NCBI GenBank assembly: GCA_016706255.1
Contig: JADJJZ010000003.1
Location: 372,001 to 436,000, forward strand
Direction of reading: 5' to 3'
Length of the DNA stretch: 64,000 bases
Origin: Bacteroidota bacterium
Lineage (GTDB): Bacteria > Bacteroidota > Bacteroidia > Chitinophagales > BACL12
The notes beneath the pieces are model-generated. The model did not search any database and had not been told where the DNA came from. It saw only the letters and a program-made list of their open reading frames with translations. The stretch's first letter is position 1. The number at the start of each line of letters is the position of its first letter. Both the position numbers and the translations under genes were made by a program. This document shows, one piece after another, positions 1-7,296 of the stretch.

Positions 1-82
1 GATATTACCGGGCGACAGAGTGACAGTGGAGATGAGTCCGTATGATTTAACAAGAGGAAGAATTATTTACCGTTATAAATAA
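1..82 (+). CDS. infA: Translation initiation factor IF-1, C-terminal end (partial)
   Basis: Only the last 26 codons are in the window, read from base 2. The encoded end, GDRVTVEMSPYDLTRGRI followed by IYRYK, is the conserved C-terminus of IF-1, the small OB-fold protein that binds the 30S A site during initiation. It is followed after 7 bases by rpmJ, the usual infA-rpmJ-rpsM-rpsK-rpsD-rpoA-rplQ order. The start lies outside the window. Confidence 0.93.
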   Translation, partial: ILPGDRVTVEMSPYDLTRGRIIYRYK

Positions 83-89
83 CATTGTT

Positions 90-206
90 ATGAAAGTAAA
101 ACCATCAATAAAAAAACGCAGCGTCGATTGTAAGATCGTGAGAAGAAAGGGAAGGCTGTATGTGATCAACAAAAAGAACCCTAAATTCAAACAACGTCAA
201 GGTTAA
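90..206 (+). CDS. rpmJ: 50S ribosomal protein L36
   Basis: A 38-residue basic protein starting MKVKPSIKKRSVDCKIVRRK, the expected length and pattern for L36 of the large ribosomal subunit. Only one cysteine (C14) is present, so this is the form lacking the zinc-binding Cys/His set. It sits 7 bases after infA and 25 bases before rpsM in the ribosomal operon. Confidence 0.95.
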   Translation: MKVKPSIKKRSVDCKIVRRKGRLYVINKKNPKFKQRQG

Positions 207-231
207 CATTTAAAATTTTTGAATTAATAAT

Positions 232-612
232 ATGGCAAGGATTGCTGGTATTGATTTACCTAAAAACAAAAGAGGCGTAATAGGCCTTACCTACATCTAC
301 GGGATTAGTAACTCTACTTCCAAGAAAATTCTGGCTTCAGCAAATATTGATGAAAGCAAGAAGGTAAAAGATTGGAACGATGATGAGATTAATGCTATTC
401 GCTCATTTATAAATGATGAGTTGAAAGTAGAAGGTGCATTGCGTTCTGAACAACAACTGGCTATCAAACGCCTAATGGATATCGGATGCTATCGTGGTGT
501 TCGTCACCGTAAAGGTTTACCGGTTCGTGGTCAACGCACCAAAACAAATTCAAGAACCCGTAAAGGTCGTAAGAAAACAGTTGCGAATAAAAAGAAAGCA
601 CCTAAAGGATAA
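232..612 (+). CDS. rpsM: 30S ribosomal protein S13
   Basis: 126 residues starting MARIAGIDLPKNKRGVIGLT, with the helix-two-turn-helix region near residues 15-60 and the conserved GCYRGVRHRKGLPVRGQRTK segment near 83-102, followed by a basic lysine-rich tail that contacts tRNA and 16S rRNA in the head of the small subunit. Length matches the family. It is the third gene of the operon and is co-directional with rpsK. Confidence 0.98.
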   Translation: MARIAGIDLPKNKRGVIGLTYIYGISNSTSKKILASANIDESKKVKDWNDDEINAIRSFINDELKVEGALRSEQQLAIKRLMDIGCYRGVRHRKGLPVRGQRTKTNSRTRKGRKKTVANKKKAPKG

Positions 613-653
613 TAATTAAACAGTAAGTTTTACTATATACATTTATTTATAAA

Positions 654-1052
654 ATGGCTAAAACAACAACAGCAAAAAAGACAGTTAAAAAAAGGATAGT
701 AAAGGTGGAAGCCGAAGGACAGGCCCACATACTAGCTTCTTTTAACAATCTGATTATCACTTTTACCAATATGACCGGACAAACCATTTCATGGGCTTCG
801 GCAGGTAAAGCAGGATTCAGGGGTTCTAAAAAGAATACGCCTTATGCGGCGCAGGTAGCTACTTCAGATGCAGCGAAAGTTGCTTATGATGCAGGTTTGC
901 GCAGAGTAGAAGTATTTGTAAAAGGACCTGGCTCAGGACGTGAATCAGCAATTCGTTCAATTGTATCATCAGGAATAGATGTAACAGTTATTCGCGATAT
1001 CACACCACTTCCGCACAACGGATGCCGTCCTCCTAAAAAGAGAAGAGTATAA
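654..1052 (+). CDS. rpsK: 30S ribosomal protein S11
   Basis: 132 residues. After a basic N-terminal stretch of about 20 residues typical of Bacteroidota S11, the core contains GQAHILASFNNLIITFTNMT, the glycine-rich FVKGPGSGRESAIRS loop and the C-terminal DITPLPHNGCRPPKKRRV signature. S11 lies on the small-subunit platform near the mRNA exit. It lies 41 bases after rpsM and 29 bases before rpsD. Confidence 0.98.
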   Translation: MAKTTTAKKTVKKRIVKVEAEGQAHILASFNNLIITFTNMTGQTISWASAGKAGFRGSKKNTPYAAQVATSDAAKVAYDAGLRRVEVFVKGPGSGRESAIRSIVSSGIDVTVIRDITPLPHNGCRPPKKRRV

Positions 1053-1081
1053 TCAACTAAACAATTAAATCTAACAGATCA

Positions 1082-1687
1082 ATGGCAAGATATACAGGGC
1101 CCACCACGAAAAAATCAAGATCATTTGGCGAATCCATATTCGGATACGACAAATCATTTGATAAGCGTAAATATGCGCCGGGTCAGCACGGACAATCCCG
1201 TAAAAAGAAAAGCTTGAGCGAATATGGTGTTCAGCTTAAAGAAAAGCAAAAAGCGAAATACACTTATGGTGTATTAGAACGTCAGTTCCGCAAAACTTTT
1301 GAAGCAGCAACCCGTCGTCACGGTGTTACCGGTGAAGCATTATTGCAATTACTGGAAGCTCGTTTAGACAATACAGTTTACCGTTTAGGTATTGCTCCAA
1401 CACGTCGCGGTGCTCGTCAGTTAGTTAACCACAAACATATTGAGGTGAATGGTTCTGTTTGCAGTACACCATCAGCTTCTTTACGTCCCGGTGATGTAAT
1501 TACGATTCGTGAAAAATCAAAAGATATCGAATGGTTAAAAGAAGCGGCTTCCACAGCATCCAGAAAATTTTCATGGTTAGAGTGGAACCCAACTCAAATG
1601 AAAGGCGTTTTTGTAAGCTACCCTGAACGTGATCAGATACCTGAAACGATCAAAGAACAGCTTATCGTCGAACTTTATTCTAAATAA
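1082..1687 (+). CDS. rpsD: 30S ribosomal protein S4
   Basis: 201 residues, normal length for S4. It starts MARYTGPTTKKSRSFGESIF and has an S4 RNA-binding domain around residues 92-155 (LEARLDNTVYRLGIAPTRRG, then QLVNHKHIEVNG). S4 binds 16S rRNA early in 30S assembly and in many bacteria autoregulates its operon. No zinc-binding cysteine cluster is visible at the N-terminus. The gap to rpoA is 24 bases. Confidence 0.98.
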   Translation: MARYTGPTTKKSRSFGESIFGYDKSFDKRKYAPGQHGQSRKKKSLSEYGVQLKEKQKAKYTYGVLERQFRKTFEAATRRHGVTGEALLQLLEARLDNTVYRLGIAPTRRGARQLVNHKHIEVNGSVCSTPSASLRPGDVITIREKSKDIEWLKEAASTASRKFSWLEWNPTQMKGVFVSYPERDQIPETIKEQLIVELYSK

Positions 1688-1711
1688 AATAATTAAAAAA
1701 CACCTATTAAT

Positions 1712-2710
1712 ATGGCATTACTTTCATTTCAGCGTCCTGATAAAATCACTTTACAAAAAGCAACGGATTTTGAAGGTACTTTCGAGTTTAAACCTTTGGA
1801 GCCAGGCTTTGGTGTTACAATCGGAAACGCGTTACGCAGAGTATTATTAAGTTCACTGGAAGGTTTTGCAATCTCATCAGTAAAAATCAGCGGCGTTGAT
1901 CACGAATTTTCAACCATCACCGGCGTTATGGAAGATATTACTGAGATTGTCCTCAACCTTAAACAGGTTCGCCTGAAAAAAGAATTGGGTGGCGATGAAA
2001 ATGCAGTAGAAAAAATCTTCATCTCGTTAAAAGATAAAGAAGAATTCAGAGCCGGTGATATCGAGAAACATACAAACAGTTTCCGCGTTACCAATCCTGA
2101 TTTACTCATTTGCAGAATGGAACCTTTTGTAAAACTGGATATCGAATTAACTATTCAGAAAGGAAGAGGTTATTTACCAGCAGAAGAAAATAAAAATATC
2201 GATAAAACAATTGGTGTTATTCCAATTGATGCTATTTATACGCCAATTAAAAACGTAAAATACAATATCGAAAATACCCGTGTGGAACAAAAAACCGACT
2301 ACGAAAAATTAGTAGTTGAAATTAAAACTGATGGAACTATTCATCCTGAAGATGCCATTAAAGAAGCTGCAAGAATTTTAATTCAGCACTTAATGTTGGT
2401 TACAGATGAAAACATCACTTTCCATACCAGCGGCGAAAAAGAAGTTAATGTAGTTGATGAGCATACTTTACACATCCGTAAACTGTTAAAAACACCGCTT
2501 GAAGATTTAGATCTTTCAGTTCGTGCCTATAACTGTTTGAAAGCTGCGAAAATCAATTCATTATCTGAATTAGTAAAATACGATACCAACGAATTATTAA
2601 AGTTCCGCAATTTCGGTAAAAAATCGTTAGTGGAAATTGAAGCAATGGTGTTGGACAAAGGTTTACAATTCGGTATGGACCTTTCTAAATATAAATTAGA
2701 AGAAGATTAA
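1712..2710 (+). CDS. rpoA: DNA-directed RNA polymerase subunit alpha
   Basis: 332 residues. The N-terminal dimerisation domain (about residues 1-230) includes PLEPGFGVTIGNALRRVLLS. The C-terminal helix-hairpin-helix domain (about 255-325) includes LDLSVRAYNCLKAAKINSLS and the LLKFRNFGKKSLVEIE segment that contacts upstream promoter DNA and activators. Length is standard. Placed between rpsD and rplQ as usual. Confidence 0.98.
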   Translation: MALLSFQRPDKITLQKATDFEGTFEFKPLEPGFGVTIGNALRRVLLSSLEGFAISSVKISGVDHEFSTITGVMEDITEIVLNLKQVRLKKELGGDENAVEKIFISLKDKEEFRAGDIEKHTNSFRVTNPDLLICRMEPFVKLDIELTIQKGRGYLPAEENKNIDKTIGVIPIDAIYTPIKNVKYNIENTRVEQKTDYEKLVVEIKTDGTIHPEDAIKEAARILIQHLMLVTDENITFHTSGEKEVNVVDEHTLHIRKLLKTPLEDLDLSVRAYNCLKAAKINSLSELVKYDTNELLKFRNFGKKSLVEIEAMVLDKGLQFGMDLSKYKLEED

Positions 2711-2747
2711 TCTCGATGTTGTGAAACATCACTAAAAAAATTGAATA

Positions 2748-3272
2748 ATGAGACACGGAAATAAAATTAACCACCTCGGAAGAAAATACGCGCACCGTAA
2801 AGCAATGTTGGGTAACATGGGTGTATCGCTCATCATGCACAAGCGCATTAAAACAACTTTAGCTAAGGCAAAAGAATTACGCGTTTACATTGAGCCGATT
2901 ATCAATCGCGCAAAAGAAGATAATACGCATAATCGTCGTGAGGTGTTTTCTCACCTGCAGGATAAAGAAGCAGTAAACGAACTGTTTACAGAAATTGCAG
3001 GAAAAATTGCAGGACGCAACGGTGGTTATACCCGCATTTTAAAAATAGCTGAAACCCGCGTTGGTGATAGCGCTGAAACTGCTTATATCGAGCTTGTTGA
3101 CTACAACGAAAACATGCTTAAAACTGCTAAAACAGCAACTAAAAAACGCAGTCGCCGCGGTTCTGGTAAAGCATCTGATAAAAAAGCAGTTGACGCTGAT
3201 GCAACAGCTAAAACCGAAACCAAAAAAGAAACAAAAACAGAAGAATCTGCTGAGGAACAAGCTGCAGAATAA
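2748..3272 (+). CDS. rplQ: 50S ribosomal protein L17 with charged C-terminal extension
   Basis: 174 residues starting MRHGNKINHLGRKYAHRKAM, the L17 signature. The conserved body ends near residue 126. The last roughly 48 residues are a low-complexity Lys/Ala/Glu/Thr tail that is absent from the shorter enterobacterial L17 (about 127 residues); such tails are common in Bacteroidota. It is the last gene of the operon and is followed 23 bases later by a strong hairpin terminator. Confidence 0.97.
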   Translation: MRHGNKINHLGRKYAHRKAMLGNMGVSLIMHKRIKTTLAKAKELRVYIEPIINRAKEDNTHNRREVFSHLQDKEAVNELFTEIAGKIAGRNGGYTRILKIAETRVGDSAETAYIELVDYNENMLKTAKTATKKRSRRGSGKASDKKAVDADATAKTETKKETKTEESAEEQAAE

Positions 3273-3295
3273 TTTTGATTTTTTAAATACTACTC

Positions 3296-3330
3296 AAACG
3301 GGGGTGAAATTTTTTCATCCCCGTTTTTTA
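3296..3330 (+). terminator. Rho-independent terminator of the ribosomal protein operon
   Basis: AAACGGGGGTGAAA and TTTCATCCCCGTTT form an almost perfect stem (one G-T pair) with a very short loop, followed by TTTATTTT. It lies 24 bases after the rplQ stop and overlaps the stop codon of the convergent gene at 3328. Confidence 0.88.
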
Positions 3331-4215
3331 TTTTCCGGAAAGATATACCTGCTTGTTGTCGGATGTTGTTTCACTATTTAGTTGCACAATGTAATTTCCT
3401 GCCGGCAGTTGAGGTGCAATAATTGTAGTGGAGAGATTAATAACTTTCTGAGTCATGATACATTTTCCCTGTAAGTCATATAAATTGAAATATAAATCTG
3501 AAATAACTGTTTGATATATTTCAAGATGAATGGTATTACCTTCTGCAAAAATGGTATTTACATTTAATGCTTCAGATGCATGCACACCTACAGGAATAAA
3601 TGTTGAAATGGGTGTATTAGGCGTAGATTCAATTGCATAGTCTCTTATGGTAAATGATTTATTATTTATAGCCACATCTAATCTTGCCCACCCGTAATAA
3701 GTACTGTCGTTATCCTGTAAACGTAAACCAATATATTTTTTTGTTTCACCGAAAATCCATTGGCCTGCTGCATAAATAGGATAATAAAAATAAGATGCAA
3801 CAATTGCATAAAACTGATAAACCATCGTTTGTGTTGCATCACTTAAAAAATTTCCGGCATATGGGCCGATTTCTATTCCTTCGTCAATTACATAAGGATA
3901 GGCGTAAGCACCGCCGCTTGCCGTAAACGCAGCTATGGCGTTACCTGCTTCGGGTAATGCAAAAATTCCATTGAATACATAAAAATTAGCGCCGCCATAA
4001 TAAGTGAAATTTAAAAAATTGGTGCTTGTAAATAAGAATGTGAAATCGTCGGCGCCATCGTTGTTTAAATCCAATAAATATAACTGACCGGGATTGCTAA
4101 TAAATATATCCGGTTCAATATCAGTATATTGTATTTCTGCTGATGCATTTGATGATTGTAAAAAAGTAACAGCAATAGCAGAATAGGTGGCTATATTTAA
4201 TTTATTTGACCGCAT
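3328..4215 (-). CDS. T9SS cargo protein, YGWARLDV family, paralog 1
   Basis: 295 residues. A signal peptide (MRSNKLNIATYSAIAVTFLQ, then SSNASA) is followed by YTDIEPD and a calcium-loop-like LDLNNDGADDF segment near residues 48-58. The middle contains YYGWARLDV and the short RDYAIE motif shared with four other proteins in this window. The last 80 or so residues (NLYDLQGKCIM, then LPAGNYIVQL) look like a type A T9SS sorting domain, so export through SprA and surface anchoring or release are expected. The function of the family is unknown to me. It is the most diverged copy of the four-gene row and has no clear promoter element of its own in the short gap before it. Confidence 0.82.
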   Translation of the reverse strand: MRSNKLNIATYSAIAVTFLQSSNASAEIQYTDIEPDIFISNPGQLYLLDLNNDGADDFTFLFTSTNFLNFTYYGGANFYVFNGIFALPEAGNAIAAFTASGGAYAYPYVIDEGIEIGPYAGNFLSDATQTMVYQFYAIVASYFYYPIYAAGQWIFGETKKYIGLRLQDNDSTYYGWARLDVAINNKSFTIRDYAIESTPNTPISTFIPVGVHASEALNVNTIFAEGNTIHLEIYQTVISDLYFNLYDLQGKCIMTQKVINLSTTIIAPQLPAGNYIVQLNSETTSDNKQVYLSGK

Positions 4216-4230
4216 TCTTATCTTAAAAAT

Positions 4231-4260
4231 ACAAAAAAAACCTCCGGGTGTTCCCGGAGG
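4231..4260 (-). terminator. Rho-independent terminator of paralog 2
   Basis: Perfect 8-bp stem CCTCCGGG / CCCGGAGG with loop TGTT at 4241-4260. Read on the minus strand it is followed by eight T residues, 22 bases after the stop of the gene at 4283. Confidence 0.9.
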
Positions 4261-4282
4261 CTATAAAAAATAATGTTAAATA

Positions 4283-5206
4283 TTATTTTTGAATGCTTAC
4301 TGTTTTAGTATACACACCGCTTTCGTTTGTTACAACCTGCAATGTATAAGCACCTGCTGCAACATTATCAAGATTGATTTGCATACCGTTCATATTTAAT
4401 TCATTTTGGTAAACAACTTTACCTTCTAAATTAAATACTTTAACTGTTGCACCTGTAGTTTGTAAATCTTTAACTACAACATTAATTGTTGATCCAAAAC
4501 TATAAGCATTTAATTGATTGTTTTGAATAACTGTATGAATACCAACAGTTTCTCCTGTTTCAATTGCAGCTTCTTCTGACATTTTAACAGCATAATCGTG
4601 AATGGTAAATTCATGATTGTTATCATCAACAGATAAACGCGCCCAGCCATAATAACTTGCACCGCCATCATCTAACCTTAATCCAACAAATTTTTCAGTT
4701 TTGCCAGACCAGTTTCCAACAGGTGAAGTGAACCAAGCTAATGTAGTTCCGGAAGCATAATAACTTTGGATACCTAAATAAAATGCCATTATCTGATTGC
4801 CATACAAGGAGTTCGTATTAAATTGCATGTCACCATCAATAGTAACACCGGCATTTAATGCATAAGGTAATAATGTGCCTGAAGTAAATGAACTTCCGCC
4901 TACGGCACCATTATATGAATAAATTAAAACATCCTGAATTAAACCACCCCAAGTTGCACCACCGGTGCTATTGAAAACTCCGGGAGCACTAAAGTCATTG
5001 ATTTTAAAAGCAAAATCAACTGAACCATCACCGTTAAGGTCTAATTCATAAAATTCGCCGTTTTCGCTAAATGTTTCATCAGGATTTACATCAGTATACA
5101 TCACTTGTCCTGATGCAGACGTGTGTGCCAAGATAAATGCACCGGCCATACCTGAGTAACCGGCCAATTTTTTTGCAAATTCTTTTTGGGTAGAAACTTT
5201 TTTCAT
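4283..5206 (-). CDS. T9SS cargo protein, YGWARLDV family, paralog 2
   Basis: 307 residues. The N-terminus MKKVSTQKEFAKKLAGYSGM followed by AGAFILAHTSASG is a signal peptide of the same unusual type as paralog 3 (a long basic start and a SGMAGAF/SAMAGAF core). Then come MYTDVNPDE, LDLNGDGSVDFAF (calcium-loop-like, about residues 53-65), YYGWARLSV and HDYAVK. The C-terminal 80 residues (VKVFNLEGKVVYQNELN, then AAGAYTLQVV) form a type A T9SS sorting domain. It has its own upstream TACATTCG element and its own terminator, so it appears to be transcribed alone. Exact role unknown. Confidence 0.85.
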   Translation of the reverse strand: MKKVSTQKEFAKKLAGYSGMAGAFILAHTSASGQVMYTDVNPDETFSENGEFYELDLNGDGSVDFAFKINDFSAPGVFNSTGGATWGGLIQDVLIYSYNGAVGGSSFTSGTLLPYALNAGVTIDGDMQFNTNSLYGNQIMAFYLGIQSYYASGTTLAWFTSPVGNWSGKTEKFVGLRLDDGGASYYGWARLSVDDNNHEFTIHDYAVKMSEEAAIETGETVGIHTVIQNNQLNAYSFGSTINVVVKDLQTTGATVKVFNLEGKVVYQNELNMNGMQINLDNVAAGAYTLQVVTNESGVYTKTVSIQK

Positions 5207-5238
5207 TGTTACAGATTAAAGGTTAGTAAAATATAAGG

Positions 5239-5246
5239 CGAATGTA
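5239..5246 (-). promoter_or_regulatory. Putative -7 element of paralog 2
   Basis: Minus-strand TACATTCG, close to the Bacteroidota -7 consensus TAnnTTTG, 33 bases before the start codon. The surrounding bases TTACATTCGCC are identical in front of paralog 3, which supports a conserved promoter. The -33 element is not clear. Confidence 0.55.
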
Positions 5247-5294
5247 ATAAACTTTTGTGATTCGAAGTATCATGGAATTGTTATTTAACTGCAT

Positions 5295-5322
5295 AAAAAA
5301 AGCCCCTGGAAAACCAGAGGCT
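5295..5322 (-). terminator. Rho-independent terminator of paralog 3
   Basis: Minus-strand hairpin AGCCTCTGG-TTTT-CCAGGGGCT (one G-T pair) followed by a run of T residues, 23 bases beyond the stop of the gene at 5346. Confidence 0.88.
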
Positions 5323-5345
5323 TAAAATATGCTATACGTTCAGAA

Positions 5346-6209
5346 TTAATTCTGGATGTATAATTTTTTAGTGAATTGAGCGTTATCAGCGCCGGTTAAT
5401 TGCACAGTGTATAAGCCTGTAGCAACTTGATCAAGGTTGATTGATAAGTTGTTAGCAGAAACACCAGCAGTGTAAACTACACGACCGTCGATGTCAAATA
5501 CGTTTACAGTATTGATACCTGCGTTTACGTCTTTAACGATAACGTTGATTGTACTTCCGTAGCTATAAGCAGAAACCTGGCTTTCGTTTAAAGAAACGAT
5601 GTTGATTCCGCCACCAGTTGTAGCACCGGCTAAGATTGCAGCATCAGCTACATCGTCATAAGCATAATCTTTTACAGTTACGCTAACTGGTCCAACTTCT
5701 ACATCTAAACGAGCCCAACCGTAGTGAATTTCACCATCGATGTCGAACATAACGCCCATGTAGCTATCAGTTGTACCTGCAAACGGTCCGTAAGTAACGC
5801 TGCTGTAAATTGAAGCTAAGAAAGCAATGTTAGCGCTGTTTGAAAGGAATCCTTGATCAGGTCCGATATCATCACCAGCAGCTAAAGCACTACCGTAAGG
5901 TAAAATTGCTCCAGTGTAACCAACAACCATGTTTGAAGGTCCACCGTAACCGTAAGAACTTAAGTTACCAACTACGTAACCCCAAGTCCAGTTACCAGCG
6001 CTGTTAGCAGCACCAGCCATTAAGAAATCAGAAACACCGTTGTTATCAAGGTCAAGCGCATAAAGTTCGCCAATACCAAAAGTAACATCTTCGATGTCTG
6101 TGTAAACTACTGTTGCATTTGCATCAGTACCAGCTGCAACAAATGCACCGGCCATTGCTGAATAAGCTGCTAATTTTCCAGCTTTTTTTGAATTGTAAAG
6201 TTTTTTCAT
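5346..6209 (-). CDS. T9SS cargo protein, YGWARLDV family, paralog 3
   Basis: 287 residues. A signal peptide (MKKLYNSKKAGKLAAYSAMA, then GAFVAAGTDANA) precedes VVYTDIEDV and LDLDNNGVSDFLM, a calcium-loop-like segment near residues 52-64. HYGWARLDV and KDYAYDD mark the shared core. The C-terminal segment (VNVFDIDGRVVYTAG, then VATGLYTVQL) is a type A T9SS sorting domain. Synonymous codon choice looks more regular than in the neighbours (repeated gca, gtt, aac, cgt), as expected for a highly expressed gene; this is an impression, not a count. Own promoter-like element and own terminator. Confidence 0.85.
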   Translation of the reverse strand: MKKLYNSKKAGKLAAYSAMAGAFVAAGTDANATVVYTDIEDVTFGIGELYALDLDNNGVSDFLMAGAANSAGNWTWGYVVGNLSSYGYGGPSNMVVGYTGAILPYGSALAAGDDIGPDQGFLSNSANIAFLASIYSSVTYGPFAGTTDSYMGVMFDIDGEIHYGWARLDVEVGPVSVTVKDYAYDDVADAAILAGATTGGGINIVSLNESQVSAYSYGSTINVIVKDVNAGINTVNVFDIDGRVVYTAGVSANNLSINLDQVATGLYTVQLTGADNAQFTKKLYIQN

Positions 6210-6238
6210 ATCTGCAGATTGTTTTAAAAATTCAAGGG

Positions 6239-6246
6239 CGAATGTA
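6239..6246 (-). promoter_or_regulatory. Putative -7 element of paralog 3
   Basis: Minus-strand TACATTCG, 30 bases before the start codon, in the same TTACATTCGCC context as in front of paralog 2. Confidence 0.55.
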
Positions 6247-6290
6247 ACAATTTTTTTTGATTGTGATTAGGTTTCTGACCAATTTCTGAC

Positions 6291-6319
6291 AAAAAAAAAC
6301 CGGGAATTTAGTTCCCGGC
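6291..6319 (-). terminator. Rho-independent terminator of paralog 4
   Basis: Minus-strand hairpin CCGGGAA / TTCCCGG with a 5-base loop followed by nine T residues, 8 bases beyond the stop of the gene at 6327. Confidence 0.9.
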
Positions 6320-6326
6320 TGAAAGT

Positions 6327-7211
6327 TTATTTTGTTAAACTGACCTGTTTTTTCATGCTTAGGTCGTTTTGGCTTATATAAACCAGATAATTTCCGGAAG
6401 GTAAATCGTTACAATCCATAGTAAAACTGCCACTTGTAGCTTGTTGAGCCTTTACTTGTTTACCGGAAAGGTCAAAAATTGCGATTTCCGAATTGCCTTT
6501 CACTGATTCGGGAATTGTTACATACACTACAGAAGCATTGCTGTAAACAGAAGCATCTGCTAATGGATTATTCACCACATCGGTAGCTGTTTGACCTGTA
6601 AAAATGGCCTTGTTGGCTTCATTTTCATAAGCATAGTCATGAATAGTGATTGAACCGGCGTTATCAGCAACGGAAATACGCATCCAGCCATAGTAACGGT
6701 CTTTGTCAACGTTAAGTCTGAAACCCATATAACCCATATTGCTATCTAACCAAATGCCACCCTGATATTCATAATAAGGGAATCCTGCAAGCGAAACCTG
6801 CACACTTACACCGAGGGTTCCTGAGCCTTCTGCAAAATTATCTTCGCTGTTGATGCCTTCGCCATCAGGTAAAATTGGTGCATAAACACCACTATAACCG
6901 CTGTAGGTAACCAAAGAACCTAAAATTTCGTTGCCATTAAGTGCTGACATGCCTGCAACGCGAACATTGTAGGTAAAATCGATACCATAGTAAGTGCCGG
7001 TGCCCAAAATAGAATAAACAAAGAATCCTAAATCATCGGTGCCGTCGCTATTTACATCAATTGTAATCTCACCGCCTTCACCACCAATTGCTAAATCAGG
7101 ATCTAAATCTGTGTATACTACAGTTGCCTGTGCACTGTTTACTGCTAAAAATGCAGCAGCACTTGCCGCATATTGAATTAATCTTTTGTTTGAAAGTGTA
7201 TTGTTTTTCAT
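6327..7211 (-). CDS. T9SS cargo protein, YGWARLDV family, paralog 4
   Basis: 294 residues. A signal peptide (MKNNTLSNKRLIQYAASAAA, then FLAVNSAQA) is followed by VVYTDLDPDLAIGGEGGE and IDVNSDGTDDLGF, a calcium-loop-like segment. Shared core motifs are YYGWMRISV (here Met and Ile replace Ala and Leu) and HDYAYENE. The end (IAIFDLSGKQVKAQ, then LPSGNYLVYI) is a type A T9SS sorting domain. It lies 85 bases downstream of the phosphodiesterase fusion gene but has its own TATCTTCG element, so separate transcription is likely. Confidence 0.84.
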   Translation of the reverse strand: MKNNTLSNKRLIQYAASAAAFLAVNSAQATVVYTDLDPDLAIGGEGGEITIDVNSDGTDDLGFFVYSILGTGTYYGIDFTYNVRVAGMSALNGNEILGSLVTYSGYSGVYAPILPDGEGINSEDNFAEGSGTLGVSVQVSLAGFPYYEYQGGIWLDSNMGYMGFRLNVDKDRYYGWMRISVADNAGSITIHDYAYENEANKAIFTGQTATDVVNNPLADASVYSNASVVYVTIPESVKGNSEIAIFDLSGKQVKAQQATSGSFTMDCNDLPSGNYLVYISQNDLSMKKQVSLTK

Positions 7212-7229
7212 ACTGTTTGTTTTATGATA

Positions 7230-7237
7230 CGAAGATA
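7230..7237 (-). promoter_or_regulatory. Putative -7 element of paralog 4
   Basis: Minus-strand TATCTTCG, one base from the TAnnTTTG consensus, 18 bases before the start codon of the gene ending at 7211. Confidence 0.5.
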
Positions 7238-7296
7238 GATATAGTTAAAAGTTTGAAATGCTAAATATTGTTAACCAAATTCAAATGAAGGTCATT

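Noticed and set aside
3296..3330. Shared bidirectional terminator for rplQ and paralog 1
   Set aside because: On the minus strand the stem is followed by TTGAGTAG, not a T run, so only the plus-strand role is supported.
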